Assembly (NCBI GenBank): GCA_047495785.1
Contig: JBLDXI010000033.1
Span: 1,674,001-1,738,000 of the forward strand
DNA from: Lepidodermella squamata
Taxonomy: Eukaryota > Gastrotricha
Length of the DNA: 64,000 nucleotides
Reading direction: 5' to 3'
Positions 33,033-44,756 of the stretch are shown here, piece by piece; the first letter of the stretch is position 1, and every line of letters begins with the position of its first letter. The translations under genes and the position numbers were made by a program. Under the pieces are notes generated by a model. It searched no databases. It was given only the letters and a program-made list of their open reading frames with translations, and had not been told where the DNA came from.

Positions 33033-34068
33033 GCAGTGCAAAAATGTCAAGAAACAAGAGCAAGCATAATCCCGGACTGTGGTATTGATAACTCCCGACT
33101 GACATGATGATAGCGAACTATGCTATTGTGGTACTTCAACAGCGAGATAGGCGAAAGAAACCGCGGACAAGCCTGTGACAGTGTGGGAAGATTCCACAAA
33201 TTTAGAATGTGTCCGTTCTATTCATAATAAGCCGTCTGCAGGGCGGGCATTAGATATCACAAATTTTGGCCGTCTTGCAGCATGAATAATTTTTCATTTG
33301 AAAGCTAATTTGTAGTGTAAAAGGTTACCTAATTATGCATAAGAGATAAGAGTTTTATAAGATTTTAACCATTAACAATTATCAAAACGCATATGATTGA
33401 ACTCAAAAAAACTGCTTGAGCTGATTCCTCACCGTTAGCTATGAAAGCCAAAAGTGATAATGAAGAACCTCTCGATGGCATGTGACACGTATATGTGGAC
33501 GGACACAGAACTACCCCGATTCTTTTGCTTGAAAAGAGCAAAGAAGTTCATTATCTCGTTCGATTTATCATTGTATTGATGCAAAGGTTGGGCTAAATTT
33601 CTGAATACATATTATTCTTGTTTTGTGGCTCAGGCAAAAAATCGGGGTCATCCTGCGTCCGTTCACATTTACGTCACATGCTCGATGGTGCCCTAAATTT
33701 TCACAAAACTTTCATTTTTGAACTTCAACCACATACTCCGTCAATTTGGATCCGCGATGACACTTGGAGGGTTCAGCTCAAGCAGTTATTTGAGCTTACC
33801 CACATTACAGGTGCATGATAGGCCTCATGATAGATCCAGGAGACTTCATGGTTGAGCAGTGGCAAGTGCTTGAAGAAAGTATGCCACTCTAAGGTATGCA
33901 TATATAGGTAGCCTTGGCCTAGTGATTTGGCGCCAGAAAATAACCAAATAATAGGATAATGTCTCATGGATAATGGCGATACACAAAAATATGGTCATCC
34001 AATAACTTCTTTTATTTCTGTTATTTTGCACATCATTCAAGAAACTAAAGTTTGACATGTAAATTGAA
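33033..34068. other. Intergenic; no gene seen
   Basis: Separates the six-domain MRH gene from the single-domain array. No open exon or repeat recognised. Confidence 0.45.
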
Positions 34069-35179
34069 TCAATGTTTTCCACACATTTTCAAACTGTTCC
34101 AAGCGAAAAAGAATCCATCCTGTAAATTGAGTAAATAATCACGTACAAATAGGATATTCTATGAAAAAGAACCTTAGCGGCTCCGGGGAGAGATGCCCAG
34201 AATTGGCTGTGAGGGATTCGATCAGCTCCCTCTCGCTTTTTCCCGAAGGTCAGAAATACAAATCCGCCAATAAAATAAACACCAGCTACGGAGAAAAATC
34301 TGAAGGAAGATCGAAATTTTGTATTACAATCTCATCTTTTAGCGGCAAAATCAAACATAATGAGGAGAATAGAACCTCCACTCAGTCCGCCCCCACCGCT
34401 TGGACCGACCCATTCAACCGGGCAGAAGTCTTTACCGTAAAACTCCATGTACTGAAAAGGCGATTCGTTGTCAATTCGAGACCGATAGCTATAAGTGTAA
34501 ACTTACATAAAGAATGTAGCCATCTGGGTCTTTGTAGCCCTCATTGCCAAAAGAGTCGTATTTAACCTGCGTTGAAGTCGTATCGCAGTTCAAGAAAGCA
34601 ACAGATCTACGAGATTTTCCTGTATTATTTTCGCAAACTTATCAAAACGAAAGCGAAAATCAGAAAAATTCACCGTCGGCATTTTCAGAATCTGCGACCA
34701 ACGCTACTGCTGGCTGAGGATGTTTGTTGCTAGTTCGCATTTCGAATCGAATCGTTGATTGCCGGCCTAAATTTGCACTGTAAATGAAAGACCCGGAATA
34801 TTCGCACACCTATAAGGCTTGAACGATTTCAATTTTCAAATTGGTTGAAATGGTGAAAAATTACTGCAGCTGTGCCGTCACAATTAGGATAGCCAGTGTT
34901 CTGAAGGGTGCCACAGAATTGGTAGATGTATTTGTATTGATTATTTTGAGCTCGAAATCTATGGAATTTTTGTAAAAGGCCCAGAACATTGTAACAAGGA
35001 ATAACTTACGGGGTTGAAACCGTTAATTCCACCAAGCTAGTTAAGTTGATAGCTTTTGACTCGTCACTTTTCAATTGACAGATACACGTGTCTTTCTGGT
35101 CTGACACGCAAGCATTTTCGGCAGCTTTTGCTATAGGGTTCGCTATGAGAAGTAGAACTGCTAAGATTATAGGAAGCAT
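34069..35179 (-). CDS. MRH-domain type I membrane protein, array copy 1
   Basis: Exons 35010-35179, 34865-34958, 34674-34809, 34507-34619, 34357-34451, 34173-34299 and 34069-34119; 261 aa with consistent phases. A signal peptide (LPIILAVLLLIANP) is followed by CVSDQKDTCICQL, YKYIYQFCGT, VCEYSGS, IRFEMRT, AVALVADSE, RRSVAFLNCD, DPDGYILY and YMEFYGKDFC. Then come a short Gly-rich stem, a helix with VYFIGGFVFL, and the tail GKKREGADRIPH..FWASLPGAAK/DGFFFAW. The spacing GG-F...G..R.P...FW..LP...DG matches the transmembrane and juxtamembrane pattern of the cation-dependent M6P receptor. Two donors (GTTTGA, GTTCTT) are weak and rest on family alignment. Likely an endosomal or lysosomal sorting lectin (inferred). 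Confidence 0.75.
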
Positions 35180-35317
35180 TTCATAATACCTATTAAGCAA
35201 GAAAACTCATCAGATTATCATATCAAGGAAATCTTTTTAATTTTTCATTATCAATTAATTTTATTTCGCGAAGCCGTTGGAATCTCGAAGCGATGATCTT
35301 AGGAAATTTGAGGTGAT

Positions 35318-36372
35318 TTACCGACTCCCACATCGCATTTTGATGCTGTTGAAAACGTAGAAGAATCCATCCTTTGCCAGACCGGGTAAGGAAGTCCAAA
35401 GCGTGACGTTAGGTACGCGTTCGGCGCCCTCCTTCTTTTTGCCGAATGTTAAGAACAAGAAGCCGCCGACGAAGTACGTGAAAATCAGGCAGAAGAAACT
35501 TGTAAAATAGTGTTCAATGTTGATGGAAGTTACTTGAAATAAAGAACTTACACAATGCACAAAATGGAACCGATACTGAGTCCTCCATCGCCACCTCCGG
35601 TTGAAGGGGTGGTCGGTCCTACCGGAGTTGTTGGTCCAACGGGGGTGGTTGTGCAGAAATCTTTCCCGGTGAAGTCCATAAACTGTAGTTCGTAAACTTC
35701 AAAAATTGTTGAATTTTTTTTATTGCAAATCATACGTAGAGCAAGTAGTTATCTGGATCTTTTGTGCCCGAGGATCCATAGGAATCGTACTTGATGTTTG
35801 AAGCTGACTGATCGCAGTTCAAGAATGCTACCGAGCGCCGTAGAGTGCCATCTATGTTATTCGAATCCGCGACTAACGCGATCGTCGGCGAAGTATGCTG
35901 AGCGCCTGTTCGCATTTCAAAGCGGAATGTCGCTGCCCGACCTAAATCCATGTTGTAGCCTGTTGAGTATTCGCACACCTGTAAGATTTTTTACAATAAA
36001 TTACCCGCTAATGTCCTATAAATTAGATGAAAAATACCGCTGCAGCTCCATTGCAGTTATTAAGCGACGGCTGAGTTGTTATGGTTCCACAGAAAACATA
36101 CCAATACTTATAGTTGGTATTGGAACCAGCAATGCTAGGAAATTCACATTGGTTAAAAAAATAGATTGAAATGGCTCGTCCTCTCACGGGTTTTGTTGCG
36201 TTGTCCTAGAAAGAGCCGTCAGGTCAAGAATTTTATTCGAGCCATCGGACAATTCGCAATAGCATTGACCCCTAGCGGTCGACTTGCAAGCGTTTGTCGC
36301 CATGGGTAACGCCAATGAGTTGACGCTGACCACGAATACTAACAGGAGTAAGGCGATTGATTCTGCATGCAT
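35318..36372 (-). CDS. MRH-domain type I membrane protein, array copy 2
   Basis: Exons 36188-36372, 36038-36134, 35736-35978, 35552-35682 and 35318-35498; 278 aa. Signal peptide ESIALLLLVFVVSVNS; MRH core CKSTARGQCYCELSDGS, YWYVFCGT, VCEYSTG, FRFEMRT, IALVADS, RRSVAFLNCD and DPDNYLLY. The stem contains a duplicated TTPVGP unit (Thr/Pro-rich, likely O-glycosylated). The helix is FTYFVGGFLFLTF, followed by KKKEGAERVP, LW.SLPGLAKDGFFYVF and the end RCGSR. Only about 140 bp separates it from copy 1 downstream. Function as for the family; substrate sugar unknown. Confidence 0.78.
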
Positions 36373-36554
36373 TTTGCTGTCTGTTAAATTTACTATTCTC
36401 AACTCCTGTGATTATAATAGCTCAATGACAGTGGGATAAACGCATTTTTTTATCTTCATTTTTACCCCCATTAAACCAACCAACTGATAAGAAGTGATGG
36501 CAACGTCAAATTTATTCAGCTAAAATTAAGCGTATATAAGTAAAAATTGTGAAT

Positions 36555-37583
36555 TTAAACACTAGTATAGGACGAGCCACAGCATTTTTTCGCCTTGTGA
36601 TAGGTGAATAAGACACCTTCCTTAATATTGCCAGGTAAAGTTCTTGTCCAGAATTCGAAATGTGGTAGCCGTTCAGAGCCTTCCTTCTTCGAGTAGAACG
36701 TCAGGAAAAGGAATCCTCCAATGAAATAAGTCGATAGCAGCGTGAAAAATCTGATCGGAAAAGCCTGATTTAAGCATTGATTTGTTCGAAATTCAAAAAC
36801 TCACATGATTAGAAGAATTGAACCAGCGCTCAGGTCGTCTCTTGGTGGTTCACGCGCGCAGATATAAGCAGATGTTAACACCATGTTCTGAAATTCACCC
36901 TTAAACTTATGAAAAATGACCTTTTCATCGATAAACTAACATAAAGAGTATAACCATCTGTATCTTGCTGATTTCCTTTCATTTCCAATTTAGCTGACGC
37001 AGTTGCTGCAGGATCACAATGAAGGAAAACGACAGTCCTTTTTGTTATACCCGGGCTAGCATCCATCACAAGAGCAGCCATCTCCTCATTGTTCTGATCT
37101 TTTCGAACTTCGAATCTAGTTGTTGCCGGAACTCCTATGTCGTTACCGTTCTTGCTAGTTGTTGAATACTCACAGGACTGAAACGCGAATCTTTGGTATC
37201 ACTCTAATCAATCTCAAAACCAAGGCTTACCGCTGCGATATTATTACAAGCCGGCCATGTTGTTTTACCAGTGATAACACCGCATAAAACCAGGTAATAA
37301 TTATTCTTCAAAGTTTGAGCGAAGATCCTATTAAAGTTTCAGATTTATGCATGACAGCTTCATTTTATCAATTTTACGGTGAATTTTTCGATTGTTCGAC
37401 TAGAGTAGTGAGATCTACGACTCCAGTGCCATTAGCCAGGTTGCAGATGCATTTGGTCGGTTCAGTCACCGAATCACTTTTGCAAGCATCCAAATAGTCG
37501 CAATTAACGAGACAAGATCCGATCAGGAGACATGCTGCGAAAATTCGGATGATTCTAATGTAATCTATATCTAAACTAGTCAT
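36555..37583 (-). CDS. MRH-domain type I membrane protein, array copy 3
   Basis: Exons 37378-37583, 37231-37327, 36941-37177, 36805-36887 and 36555-36750; 272 aa. Signal region IFAACLLIGSCLVNC; MRH core CKSDSVTEPTKCICNLANG, YYLVLCGV, SCEYSTT, TRFEVRK, AALVMDA, KRTVVFLHCD and DTDGYTLY. The usual YME..G..FC element is altered (NMVLTSAYIC). Helix TYFIGGFLFLTF, then SKKEGSERLPHFEFW and an FTYHKAKKCC tail ending YTSV, which fits a class I PDZ ligand. Start: the third in-frame ATG (37583), chosen for the signal peptide; upstream ATGs would add up to 25 residues. Confidence 0.75.
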
Positions 37584-37888
37584 CTTTAGGGCGTTTAATG
37601 CGTCGGGAAAATGCCTACTGAAGGCCATAAGTCTGGGATAACTGATAAGGGAGCCCAATTATCAGCCGAAGTTTCGACCCCTTTATGCTTCTATGACTAA
37701 TGGCAAAGGAAAACAAAAAAATAACCGTACACTTTTTTGCTTTATTGGCAAGATAGCTATAGATAAAGATGAGTGTGGTGAAAATCGAGGAGAATATACA
37801 CAGAAATGTTGTCATCATCTACTTCACATAAATTTTCAGGACATTCAAGTATACAACACGCCTAAACAGTTGATTTGAATACAGCTTG

Positions 37889-39076
37889 TCACTCTTTGTT
37901 GTAGCCGTAATCCGTTCCCATATCAGCGTCCTTGTAGCCAGTGTTCTCGAACTCCTGATACTGAGTTTGCGGCCGAAATCGAAAGCAAATGACATCGAAA
38001 CAATCCTTCACATTTAGGGATATATTTCACATTTCTGGAAAATAAAAAGAAATTACCTTGAACTTTTGATAGACAACGTCATGCCAGAAGGTATAGTTCG
38101 GAATGCGCTGCACGCCGGTATGCTTATAAACGATTGTCATTACTAGGAAACCCCCGCCAAAGTAGGCGGCGATGATGACGATAATCCTGTCATATCGAAG
38201 CATTTGAAAATTAAATGGAAATTGCGGTTTTCAACGTACACGATGAAAAATATTGCGACACCACTCGTTCCTTCGCTAGCTTGGTGATGCTGCTGAATGG
38301 TACGACCATAATTCGGACAGACAGGGGCACCTCGAAGCTCGGAATACTGTAAAAGAAATTGTGTTCGAGGAAATATTGAAACGCTTTTAGGTTATACATA
38401 AAGCAGGTAGTTATCGTGATCTCGCTCGCCTTCGTAGCCTCGAGCTGTAAACGTAAGGTGCCGTTGATTCTCATCACATGTCAGAAATATAAGGCTTCGC
38501 CTAAATTTATCGGTAAATCCGAATAATTAAGGGCATTTTTAAGCTGGCTCCTTACGCATTGGACTGCTGTGTCGATTCCATGACGAGAGCAAGCCGTGGA
38601 GGCACGTAGTAGTCGGTTGCTTTTGTTTTGTAAGTCCGCCACTCGAAGCGAGTCGTCGACGGCTCGCCGATGTTCAAGCTATAAGGCAGTGGTTTAGTCC
38701 GCGTTTCGCACAGAGACGCGGCCTGATTGCAGCCCTGAAATTGCGGGTTCTTCATCTTACCACATAGGACAAGGTAATACGTGAAAAACCCTGTCGCAGA
38801 AGTTATCCTGATCGAAATTAAAATCGTAAATCTATCGAAATTCCATGGGTTAAAAACTTACGGTTGTCGCGAAGTTTGATCAGCAATATGGCGCAGGTCA
38901 ATTTTGCCGGTTCCATCGGCCAAGTTGCAGACGCAATTGCCATGTCGAAACTCCTTATCGCAGGCTTTAACTGGGGCAGTTTGAATAATCTGGGCGTTGC
39001 AAATCGAGAAGAGGCTGAGGAAAGTTAAAGCTAGGGATCGGGCTTTGATTTCCCCTAAACTTTTGCCATCTCTCAT
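37889..39076 (-). CDS. MRH-domain type I membrane protein, array copy 4
   Basis: Exons 38862-39076, 38556-38807, 38398-38500, 38240-38346, 38057-38186 and 37889-37960; 292 aa. Signal region LALTFLSLFSICNA; MRH core CDKEFRHGNCVCNLADGTG, YYLVLCG, a CNQAASLC pair, TRFEWRT, LALVMEST, RSLIFLTCD and DHDNYLLY. The helix contains AYFGGGFLVM; the tail KHTGVQRIPN.TFW.DVVYQKFK continues into a distinct last exon rich in Tyr and acidic residues (YQEFENTGYKD, GTDYGYNKE) instead of the DG..F end. YQEF and YGYN could act as tyrosine sorting signals (inference). A TATAAAT box lies at about 39130 on the minus strand. Confidence 0.75.
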
Positions 39077-39580
39077 TTTTTTAAGCACAGGTGATGGATG
39101 AGCCTAGCATATACAGTCAAGTCAAGGATTTATAGGCAGTCGATTTGACGCGCGGCGTAGTACCTAGCGAAATAAGTGTAAAATTAACGAGAAAGCCGCG
39201 GCTTCCGGCTCGCCAAAAGCTCGAACTGCAATTAGGTAAGTCTGCGCACAGACGGCGAATGGCTCTTTCGATTTTGAGCTTCGCAGTATAGGTAGATTGC
39301 GAACGAGCGAACGCATCGAAATTTTAATATTAATCGCTATCATCAACAGTATTATTAACATTCGGCTTGTCATAACCGCGAGCGTCACTTTGAAATTAAA
39401 AAAGATAAGCACTGGAACACGCAGGTATGCGTTATCGATTTTTCTTCATAAATTTCGAAGAAAATCAATACCTATTAGGATCATATCGGCGGAGAAAATC
39501 CGCTTTTTTCGCCCTGTATGGATATTTTTCAATGAAAAAGAGTTATATAACGGCAAAATAGTGCTTTATTTAGTTTTCAA

Positions 39581-40635
39581 TCAAACATTATCATAACCAC
39601 CGCGACCTACGCACATTGATTTCAACTTGTTAAAAGTGAACAAGGTGCCCTCTTTCGCCGCACCGGGTAGCGTTGACCAGAAGTTGTAGTGAGGAACTCG
39701 TTCTGTTCCTTCTTTCTTCATGCCGAAAGTCAGAATCGCCGTTCCGCCGACGAAATAAACAAATATTAGAACGAAAAATCTGGATTTTCGAAGTTATTGG
39801 TGATTTAAAGATCGATCATTCGAGAATAAAACTAACATTATCAGCATAATGGACCCGGCGCTTAGGTCGTCACTGCCTCCACCTGTATTCCCGCCATCAG
39901 TGCAAAAATCACCTCCTTTAGTCTCCATATACTATCACAGAAACAGGAATAGTAAATTATTGAGTTATATACGGGAAATCAAATTACGAATAGCTGGTAG
40001 CCATCCTTGTCCTTTTCATTATTATTGCCCCTTGCTGTGAACACGACGGTTGCTTGGTTCTCGACGCATGTTAGAAATACGACAGTTCGCCTGGAATTTA
40101 GTAAAAATGTTATGACAATTTTTAAAATAAATTTTAGAATATTTCTCACGATGGTGGTGTCGTAGTCGTGGTGTCGGCTACCATTGCTAATCGAGCCCGC
40201 GTTCCGGCTGGGTAAACTCGCATTTCAAACCTCGTAGTGGCGACATCGCCAACGTTGAAGTTGTAAGAGCCTGTATCAGGCATACGTGTTTCGCAAACGG
40301 CAGCTTTGTTGTAGCACTGCGTCCACTGTGGATTTTTGATTATTGGGTTGCAAAATGCTAGGTAGTAGTAGTTCTCTTGCTTGTCATCCAAGACTCCGAG
40401 TCTAAAAGGGAATAATCAGTGTCTCATGACAGAGAGTCAAGACATCTTACGGATTGTTCGCGGTTGACTTAGAGAGACTAGTCAGGTCTATAGTGCCTGA
40501 ATTGTCGGCCAGCTTACAAACACACGTCCCTTGCCTATAGTCGGCGGTACAAGCTGAAGGTTCTGCATTGGCATGGTGAATCAAAATCGAACTGATAACG
40601 AATAAAGATCTTAGAAGTAAAGACAGTCGCTTCAT
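39581..40635 (-). CDS. MRH-domain type I membrane protein, array copy 5
   Basis: Exons 40451-40635, 40150-40401, 39988-40090, 39837-39931 and 39581-39779; 277 aa. Signal peptide SLLLRSLFVISSILIHHANA; MRH core CTADYRQGTCVCKLADNSG, YYYLAFCN, CYNKAAVCE, TRFEMRV, LAMVADT, RRTVVFLTC, DKDGYQLF and YMETKGGDFC. Gly-rich stem, helix FVYFVGGTAILTF, then KKEGTERVPHYNFWSTLPGAAKEG and end GGYDNV. Closest in its first exon to the isolated copy at 9.3 kb (CTADY.QG..C.LAD). Last gene of the array; the next downstream gene is copy 4. Confidence 0.78.
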
Positions 40636-40855
40636 TTTACTCTCTGTCTTGATGTGTCTTATAGGTATATCATAACATGAAAAAAATAATAAATTATTTT
40701 TATCGCAGAGTTTATCTAATACACCGTTGGGTGGGGATGCTTGCGTGTGGGAGATAACCGGAAACTAATTTATCGGGTTGTGGTAAAAAAAAACTTCAGT
40801 TATTATTCTTTGGGTCTTAATACTTTTAGCTGAACCAAATAGTGGAATTATCATG

Positions 40856-40875
40856 GAATTATGGGCCTAAAACCA
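40856..40875 (+). repeat. Target-site duplication, left copy
   Basis: GAATTATGGGCCTAAAACCA; the right copy at 41823-41843 differs by one inserted C. They flank the LINE fragment. Confidence 0.75.
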
Positions 40876-41822
40876 ATTTTTTTTCAATTTTCCTTTGTTT
40901 TATTAGAAAAATCCGTTCACATGTTGTTAAATGCCAGCCCGAGGGCACCGAGCATTATATAATGTTAGTTAGTATCACGGTTATGAAACGGTAAGATAGC
41001 ACTAGAGTTAACATTATCATCATTTCCATCATTTATCATCAGTTATTATTATTATTCGGCAAGGCGGGATAGGCCCGATTTTTATAGTCATTTCTCCATT
41101 TAAGAATTAATTTGAGCAAAGTCGCTAGATTGACGCTATTCGGGCTTTCACAGTTACACAGGGCATTCAAGAGTACAGTTTTATCGAAATCAGATTTTTT
41201 TCTATAATTATATGTACAATTGATTGTAGCAGCGCAGTCAAAGATTAGATGAGTTAGAAGGTTTACAGATTGAAGCGTTTCCTGTTCGCAAAAAATGCAT
41301 TTCATTTCACCTAAGACATATTGGAAAGGCTTAAATATAGAATTTGTACGAATTTTGGCCAAGGTTTGTGCCTCCGTGATATCAAAAACGTCAAAATATT
41401 CTATCCATCTCGAGAGTCGCTGTTCGATAAATAAATTTTGATTAGTGTAGAAGGAGTTCAATTTTTCGAAAATGTTTGATTTGTCTCTGTCGATCAGGTA
41501 GGTTTTATAGTTCTCAATCAACTCGGGAATTAGGTAACTCGGGGCATCGAATATATGATCGAAATTGTCTTTGGCGGTTTCGTCCCGGAGGTTTTTGTAG
41601 ATGTGGCGGCACAGCGTGTTATTATTTTCGAGTATGGTAAATGTTTCTTGTAGTAGGATGTTATTTTTACGAAATTTGAGGGAAAAATAGTATTTTAAGG
41701 CTGCTATGAGCAGTGTTATTTTAGGGGGTTCGATGTAAAATTCGCGAGCTACGAGCTCGTTTCTAGCACTTTTAGGTAGGTTTAGGACGGTTTTTGCAAA
41801 TAAAATGTTCAGTAGCGGCATC
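40876..41822 (-). mobile_element. 5'-truncated LINE fragment (reverse transcriptase C-terminus) with A-tail and TSD
   Basis: On the minus strand the frame down to 41039 encodes the end of a non-LTR polyprotein: helical sequence, then the C-terminal zinc-knuckle-like motif CIFCEQETLQ...HLIFDC that follows the reverse transcriptase in many LINEs, ending in a run of Asn codons. The 3' UTR carries AATAAAA and a terminal A8 (40876-40884 as T-run on plus). A 20-21-bp target-site duplication flanks 40876-41822. This is a textbook target-primed, 5'-truncated insertion. The open frame runs past the TSD into flanking DNA by chance (to 41893). Confidence 0.82.
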
Positions 41823-41843
41823 GAATTATCGGGCCTAAAACCA
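41823..41843 (+). repeat. Target-site duplication, right copy
   Basis: Partner of 40856-40875, with one extra C. Confidence 0.75.
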
Positions 41844-41880
41844 CTTTTCGAAACTTTCAAGGATGTCATGATTGATCGGC

Positions 41881-42229
41881 CAGAGTTGTCCACGGGCCGG
41901 GTTTAGCACGGGCCGGGCCGGGCCGGGCCGGGTACGGGTCGGGTTCGGGTCTGACTTTTGAGACCCGTCGTCAGTGGTGCGGAACCTATAGGTAACTAGA
42001 TGCCACTGCTACACGTCCGTTTTCACCTCAAATGGCAGTATTCAATGATATAACAATCTAACGTTTATTGCTTAGTGTTGGGCGCTTTTTCCAGTACAAA
42101 TTTAGTTGAAAATTTCAACTTCTCACTAATTAAAATACAGCTAATTGTGACTACGGGCCGGGCCGGGTTTTCACATTCGTTCTTACGGGCCGGGCCGGGT
42201 TCCGAAAATTCGGCCCGTGGACAACTCTG
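41881..42229. mobile_element. hAT-type MITE with GGGCC-rich ends
   Basis: 349 bp with 19-bp perfect terminal inverted repeats (CAGAGTTGTCCACGGGCCG) and a perfect 8-bp target-site duplication TGATCGGC (41873-41880 and 42230-42237). CAG...CTG ends and 8-bp duplications are the hallmark of hAT transposons. No coding capacity. Both subterminal regions carry runs of GGGCC units (41910-41935, 42150-42200), far more GC-rich than the surroundings. Confidence 0.9.
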
Positions 42230-42237
42230 TGATCGGC

Positions 42238-43053
42238 ATAATTCAAAGTAAATTATCTCTCAATTCAGCCTAAAATTCTGTATAGGACTCATTCTTCACT
42301 ATACAATTCATACATTGCCTGAAATATTCGAAAAGCGACCTTTGGCTTATCTAGAATTTGGTTCCGCGACACTCAAATTTGGTTCCGCTAAAGATATTCT
42401 GTTATTATTTTAATTCAAGAATCGCTTTATTTTCAATTCACTTTAAATTTGATAACGCAGTGAAATCGGTCATTTAGGAATTCAGCTATAAATAATTCGC
42501 CGCATATTATCGAAGTCAATTTGCCTAAAATTGCGTGTCAAGGAATGTATCAAAATTTTAAGACATTCCAATGCGAGGTCAAAGCGAAAAACTTCAAGCC
42601 TTGAAAACTAATGTTGCTGAAGAGGTTCGATTGTTCCAGAAATCAAAATCTAGGTATTGGCAAACCCATCAAACGCATCAATGAATCATTCATCTCAAAT
42701 AATTTATTCCAAAATCAATTTGTTCCAACCATGCATCATCTTTTGAAGGTGCGAGAAGGCACTCGAAAGCTTTTTTTTTTATCAAAGAATAGTATTTTTC
42801 CAAGATAGAAATCATGTGTCCACAATTAGCTAAAACATAGTTTACAAATCATTCGGGAAAATCATCATTCTATTAGTCTCGATTGCATATTACTTTGGCT
42901 TTCAACGAGATGCCAACAAATATATCTTCTCTCGAAAAGAAACCGAAGGAGTTTTTGATAGTTATCCATCAATTTAAAAAGAAACAAAAAGAGGAAGGCC
43001 TCGCCGCTAAAGTCCATGTTCGAGATTTATCGTAATTAAATACCAGATTTTTT
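42238..43053. other. Intergenic with dispersed repeat, copy 1
   Basis: 42255-42400 contains TTCAGCCTAAAATTCTGTAT and two TTTGGTTCCGC words. These reappear inverted at 49140-49300. No gene seen. Confidence 0.45.
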
Positions 43054-44756
43054 TTACAATATTGAGCATACTGCCGATTGTTTGCCATTACCAGTTCCCG
43101 GCCTCCGATTCCGGGCAGAGCGTTGGCCTTTCGCGACGGCGCCGTTGGACACTGATCGAGGCAAGCACGAGCCGATATCTTCCACCATGTCAACCGTGCT
43201 CTCAACTTGATAGTCGTTTTTTCGGCCAGATTTAGGAGCGTCCTTACTTGTGTGATAAGACGCGGCTCGATGCGGGTTAGCTACAGCAATAACATCGCCG
43301 CTGCTGACGCGATACCGCTGAGGCTCGTAACCGAGGTTGTAGAGATGGAAAGGAAAGTCATGAACTTCAGGCTCGCCCGAATGCGTCTTTTCGAGGCGGT
43401 GAGTAATTATTCGATAGCAGCCATTCACCGGGCTCCATACAGATTTGTCCTTCTCTTCATCGAGCCGTGTTTGATCGATACCTATTTCTCCGAGCATTTG
43501 AACGGCAAGCCGCTGGCGTTCGGCTCGCCACGTAGTGTCTGTTAGATGATCGCTGACGGCTTTCGACGGCAGCGGCACGCCCTCGAGCCATTCGTGATTG
43601 GAAATTTCGTATAGACTAGGCCTACTCTTCGGAGTTTGGTTCAGCAATTTTGCGATCAAATCGCGGCACGGGGACGGCAGAGCTTCTGGAATTCGAAATC
43701 TAAATCGACAAAAAATTATTAAAATTAATTAATAAATTTATTTAATTGATAAAATTGATAAATAAAATTTAAAAAATTAATTCGAATTTTTATTAATTTT
43801 TTTTAAACATGAAAATTGATTTTTACTTACCTTCCTTGAGTGATCATTTTTCGAAGTTCAGCAAGATTGCTGCTCCTGAAGGGCAGCATACCGGTAACAA
43901 TGAAATAGAGTAGAACACCTAACGACCAGATATCGGATAGAAAGCCGTCGTATTGATCGTCGCGATATAGTTCAGGCGCGGCATAAGGCGGTGAGCCGCA
44001 GAAAGTTGTCAGCATTTCGTCGCGGGATTTCACCTTGGTCGAGAAGCCAAAATCACCAAGTTTTACCCAGTAATCTGACGACGAGCTGAACATCACATTT
44101 TCAGCTTTAAGATCCTAAATTTTTACCCGAAAATAAACTTGAAATTTCTTGGAATTTGTTAATCAACTAACCCTGTGAATGACAAGCTTGCTGTGTAGAA
44201 AGGCTATTGCATCAACGATTTGACGGAAGACAATGCGGGCCGTGTTGTCGGGTAGCCGGCCCTCATCAGCCACCTTGAAAAATAGCTCACCACCCCCAGC
44301 AAATTCCGTTGCCATGTACAACCGAGTTGGCGTTTGCACGGCCTCGTAAAGCCGAATTATGTGCGGGTGTTCCAGTTCACATTGATTGGCTATTTCAGCT
44401 AGAGCCATTTCGTACGCCGCCGGTTCCAACTTGTCTTTCATGAACACCTTAACCGCAACTTTTTCTGTAAAAACAAAATTTTTGAAAAATTGAAAAAGGT
44501 ATTTATATAAAATCTCACCATTTGTGAGCTCATGAATAGCTAATTTGACGAGCGAAAAATTTCCGGTTCCAAGTTCGCCTCGCATGCGGTAAAGATTGAC
44601 GCGTTTGAAGAGCATAACATCTCTTGCATAGGACCGGTTTGAATCGAGTTCTTTCATGAACTCATCGAATTGCTGCTTTTTCACCGGCGGCTCGTTCACC
44701 GACAGCTCGTTCAAGTTGCCCGGCGCGGTTTGATTTTTGCTGTGAGATTTAGGCAT
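43054..44756 (-). CDS. NIM1K: NIM1-type Ser/Thr kinase (AMPK-related) with C-terminal CaaX box
   Basis: Exons 44519-44756, 44172-44464, 43831-44114 and 43054-43699; 486 aa with consistent phases. Kinase domain about 55-310: glycine loop GELGTGNFS, Lys85 in VAVKVF, YAGGGELF-like EFAGGGELFF, HRDLKAEN (Asp178), DFG (Asp198), activation loop LTTFCGSPPYAAPE with Thr214 at the LKB1 site of AMPK-related kinases, and WSLGVLLYFIVTGMLPFRS. These match NIM1 best within the family. The C-terminal 150 residues are not recognised. The last four residues are CSIL, a CaaX motif whose final Leu favours geranylgeranylation. Start at MPKSHSK: the frame is open upstream without an ATG. Confidence 0.87.

Noticed and set aside
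41823-41893. N-terminal part of the frame running from 41893 into the LINE fragment
   Set aside because: It lies outside the target-site duplication, so it is host flank that happens to stay open; not part of any element protein.
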